Part shown: one piece after another, positions 61,438 through 64,000 of the stretch
Layout of the letters: each line of letters starts with the position of its first letter
How positions within the stretch are numbered: the first letter of the stretch is position 1
Assembly (NCBI RefSeq): GCF_037975245.1
Contig: NC_092573.1
Coordinates: 2,976,501-3,040,500 of the forward strand
Source: Apostichopus japonicus
Lineage: Eukaryota > Echinodermata > Holothuroidea > Aspidochirotida > Stichopodidae
Reading direction: 5' to 3'
DNA: 64,000 bases
Notes under the pieces: model-generated
What the model was told of the DNA's origin: nothing
Databases searched by the model: none
What the model saw: only the letters and a program-made list of their open reading frames with translations
Position numbers and translations under genes: made by a program

Positions 61438-63210
61438 GTATGGCCTCAAATAACTTTGCATTTTGTATAATTAACGTGTTATATCTTAGGTAGCAGGTTT
61501 TTCCCATCTGGCCTCTACTAGGCTATGGAGTAACTGTAACTGATCAGTGTTATAGCCCAGGAAACTGCTAGTGGCAACTTGACTTTAGCCAGTAGATATT
61601 TTTTTTAGCATTTGCACTTTTTAGCAAATTGGCTAAACTTGTGAAAGTCTAATCTTGCATCTTTCAAATTTGGCTTATATAGCAGCAAAAAAATTTGAGA
61701 TTCAATGCAAAATGTTTAATAAAAGGTTTAATATTTTTCCATGTTACATGGAAACAGATCAGAATACCAATGTCTATGTATATAGAAGTCAGAGTGTATT
61801 CCTATGTGCTGCCCTCACTTGTGGAGTACATTTTAGAATATGGCAGTAATTATGCTGCGTTGTTGTTGTACAGTTTCGTCTGAGAGTTAATAGACTGGAT
61901 TTTTGTCATCTCACTGTAGGGATAGGCTGTCAGGCTTTAGAATTGTTATTATTGTACACATGAGGTTGGAAGCTGATCTGTAACTGATAGCCAGTTTTCC
62001 TGGAAAATGGCGTTCCATGGTGGTTAAACTAACAGTTAGGGACAGTATGGAGGATAGTACGTATGTAATGATGTGTTGAATGATAAACACCTTGAATTGT
62101 TGAAATGTAAATGTGTTTTCCCAACATACATTCCAAGAGTATACATTCTACCTGAGAATTTTGATGATGGAGGATCAGGGAACATCACAGAGTGGCACGT
62201 ATCCTTCCCTCTCCCCACGGGGCTCTTTCACTGTTCCTTTAGGCTCACATGTCCTGTCTCTTGTGTAACATAAATCACCGTTTTCAACACAGTTTTGATA
62301 TACAACCAAGCTAGGGCAAGTGCATCATTGGTAAGGCACGAAACCCCTCGCTATTGATTTGAACACAGCTGTTCCATTGAGACATGCGGTTCGCCTTCTT
62401 GTGTGGTAGAATACGAAACCTGGTCGGTAGGAAGTGTCTGATTGCTGTTGAAAGAGTGCTGCGTGCTGGTATCGTGTCCAGTTTACCCTAGGAGGTACGA
62501 CGGTATAAGTAGAGTGCGAAGGTGATGAGGAGACAGGTAATGTAACCAAACCTGGTTACTTTTGGAATGTCAACAGAGTTCTTCAGTATTGCGATGCATT
62601 TAGACACTTTGAGTGCTTGAATTAGAAGGAGGCTGGAAGCCTGAAAGTGACTGGGTCACTTAAAGGTTCACAGTAACTGATTTTTTTTTTTTTTTAAGTG
62701 GATTGCTCTAGGCACGGTTCTGAGCAAGAGTTCTAAGGTTGTGAAGAGACATGTAAATTTTTCGCTTGTAAATATTCAACCTTTGTAAGTTTGAGACTTC
62801 CAGCGCAGTTATTAATACTTTTACATGCCCCTGACGGGAAAGTCCTTTACTGGTATATCTGAGTGCATTATCACTAAGAACCTTCTCAACTCAGACCTTA
62901 ATACTTTAAACATGCACTGATCAACATGCACTCACAACATGCACTACATTGAGCTGTTCACTCTAAGTTCATGTTTCCTCTGCAGTTTGGAATACATGTA
63001 AAGAATAGAGAATAAGTTTAAAATTGTGCAGAAGAAATTAGTTAACCAAATTCCAAAATTTATATCTCATTTTGCTTGTTTCTATGGAACTCATCAATAA
63101 GAAGTCACAACCAGTGCTCTGATCAGTAATGAATATAAAAATAATTTGTCATAATAAAAAGACAAATAAAGGAATTGGTAGAAATAATCCCATACATTTA
63201 ATAAATACTA

Positions 63211-63250
63211 CACACACGCACACACCTTTGGCATCCTACCTACCTACCTA
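63211..63250. repeat. Short (CA)n and (CTAC)n microsatellites
   Basis: 'cacacacgcacacacc' followed by 'ctacctacctacctatc'. Confidence 0.8.
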
Positions 63251-63407
63251 TCATGTATTACAGCCCTACCCCGCAACATCATCAAGAACGCCTAGATCCG
63301 TTGCTATATTTGGCAGTGCAGCCAATTATTCTTGAAACATTCGTCAGCAGTAGTCAGCAGTAGTCAGTCAAACATATTCTCTTCGTGCTTGAGCACTCAC
63401 TGCTTTT

Positions 63408-63490
63408 AATAATAATAATAATAAATGAGACTTATATAGCGCCAAATCAGTAAACAAAAGTTACTGCTCAAAGCGCTTTACAGAGAAAGT
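63408..63490. repeat. AAT tract plus 'tatatagcgcc...agcgctttaca' dispersed repeat
   Basis: (aat)5 is followed by 'cttatatagcgccaaatca', a short interior and 'ctcaaagcgctttacagag'. This inverted 'agcgc' pair with an AAT tail is a widespread deuterostome short interspersed repeat. The internal promoter is not visible, so it may be a tail fragment. Confidence 0.6.
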
Positions 63491-64000
63491 AAATTAATTT
63501 ACAAAAGAACAAGTGAAAAAATGGGTTTTGCACAGGGATTGCAAAGATTTGTAAAACCACATGCTAAATATTAATATCATAAATCATGCCTTTGATGTGG
63601 GATGGGTCGCCGTGGTAACGAGGTATTATTTTGGATCATCAGCTACAGAGTAGTTGTCACTAGGTACTGATCTGTTGATAATTAACTCTGGCACCTGATA
63701 GTGTTAGAAACCAGCCTAAAACACTGAGCACAGGTTGTCATGGCTGTCTGTCAGTCATTAATGAGATAAGCGCGGATTCGGGTCCGTTCTTACGAATACA
63801 GATTGTACGATCCTTGTCAATTATGACAGGTGGAGGGAAAGTTACCTCAATACTAGGTTTCAAAACCTTGTCGCTTTTTTAAAAAAATTTTTTTTTTTAA
63901 TATTGTATCGCTGATGTGTTCTTTTGAAGTGTGGTGAAATTATATCCACCCGCCACGGTCGTTGCCGTTTCACCTATGGTTTCCCCAGAGACCTGAATCA

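Overview
The window is nuclear DNA of an animal. Genes are split by many spliced introns with GT..AG borders. The DNA is AT-rich and full of SINE, LINE, MITE and DIRS-type relics, and the three recognisable genes are conserved animal genes. The repeat style (tRNA-derived SINEs, a 'GCGCTTTACA' dispersed repeat, a DIRS tyrosine-recombinase retroelement, frequent 'taggcct' tracts) suggests an invertebrate deuterostome, most likely an echinoderm such as a sea cucumber. That taxonomic call is inference, not proof.

Layout, with all recognised genes on the + strand. 1-2.4 kb: a decayed LINE reverse-transcriptase fragment (minus strand) and short tandem or inverted repeats. 2.5-5.95 kb: LINS1 (protein Lines homolog), four coding exons. 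6.49-24.2 kb: CACTIN, 18 coding exons whose phases all join into a 710-residue protein. It starts about 550 bp after the LINS1 polyadenylation signal. Three CACTIN introns carry tandem arrays, and two of these arrays start inside the exon and copy the 5' splice site many times. 24-28 kb: intergenic, with a LINE C-terminal relic. 28.25-36.8 kb: a SAXO-family gene (stabiliser of axonemal microtubules), four exons, 467 residues, with a half X-box upstream. 36.8-47 kb: intergenic, with a SINE and an orphan signal-peptide-like first exon. 48.6 kb to beyond the window end: the start of an unrecognised gene for an acidic Ser/Glu-rich protein. Its roughly 12.4-kb intron holds a 3.1-kb defective DIRS-like element (52430-55550), a second copy of the 41-kb SINE, a long CCT microsatellite and a repeat carrying a nuclear-receptor DR1 motif.

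The genes are not an operon and have unrelated roles. CACTIN is a spliceosome-associated and NF-kB-linked nuclear protein, LINS1 is a poorly understood Lines homolog, and SAXO proteins bind axonemal microtubules. The most striking observations are: (1) a DIRS-like element whose 98-bp internal complementary region matches both termini perfectly although its coding region is broken; (2) two independent tandem arrays in CACTIN that multiply exon-end/donor-site units; (3) a 241-bp MITE with perfect 30-bp inverted termini; and (4) a fold-back repeat whose sequence resembles a hammerhead-ribozyme core. Exon limits were read by eye from splice consensus and reading-phase agreement; no transcript data were available.
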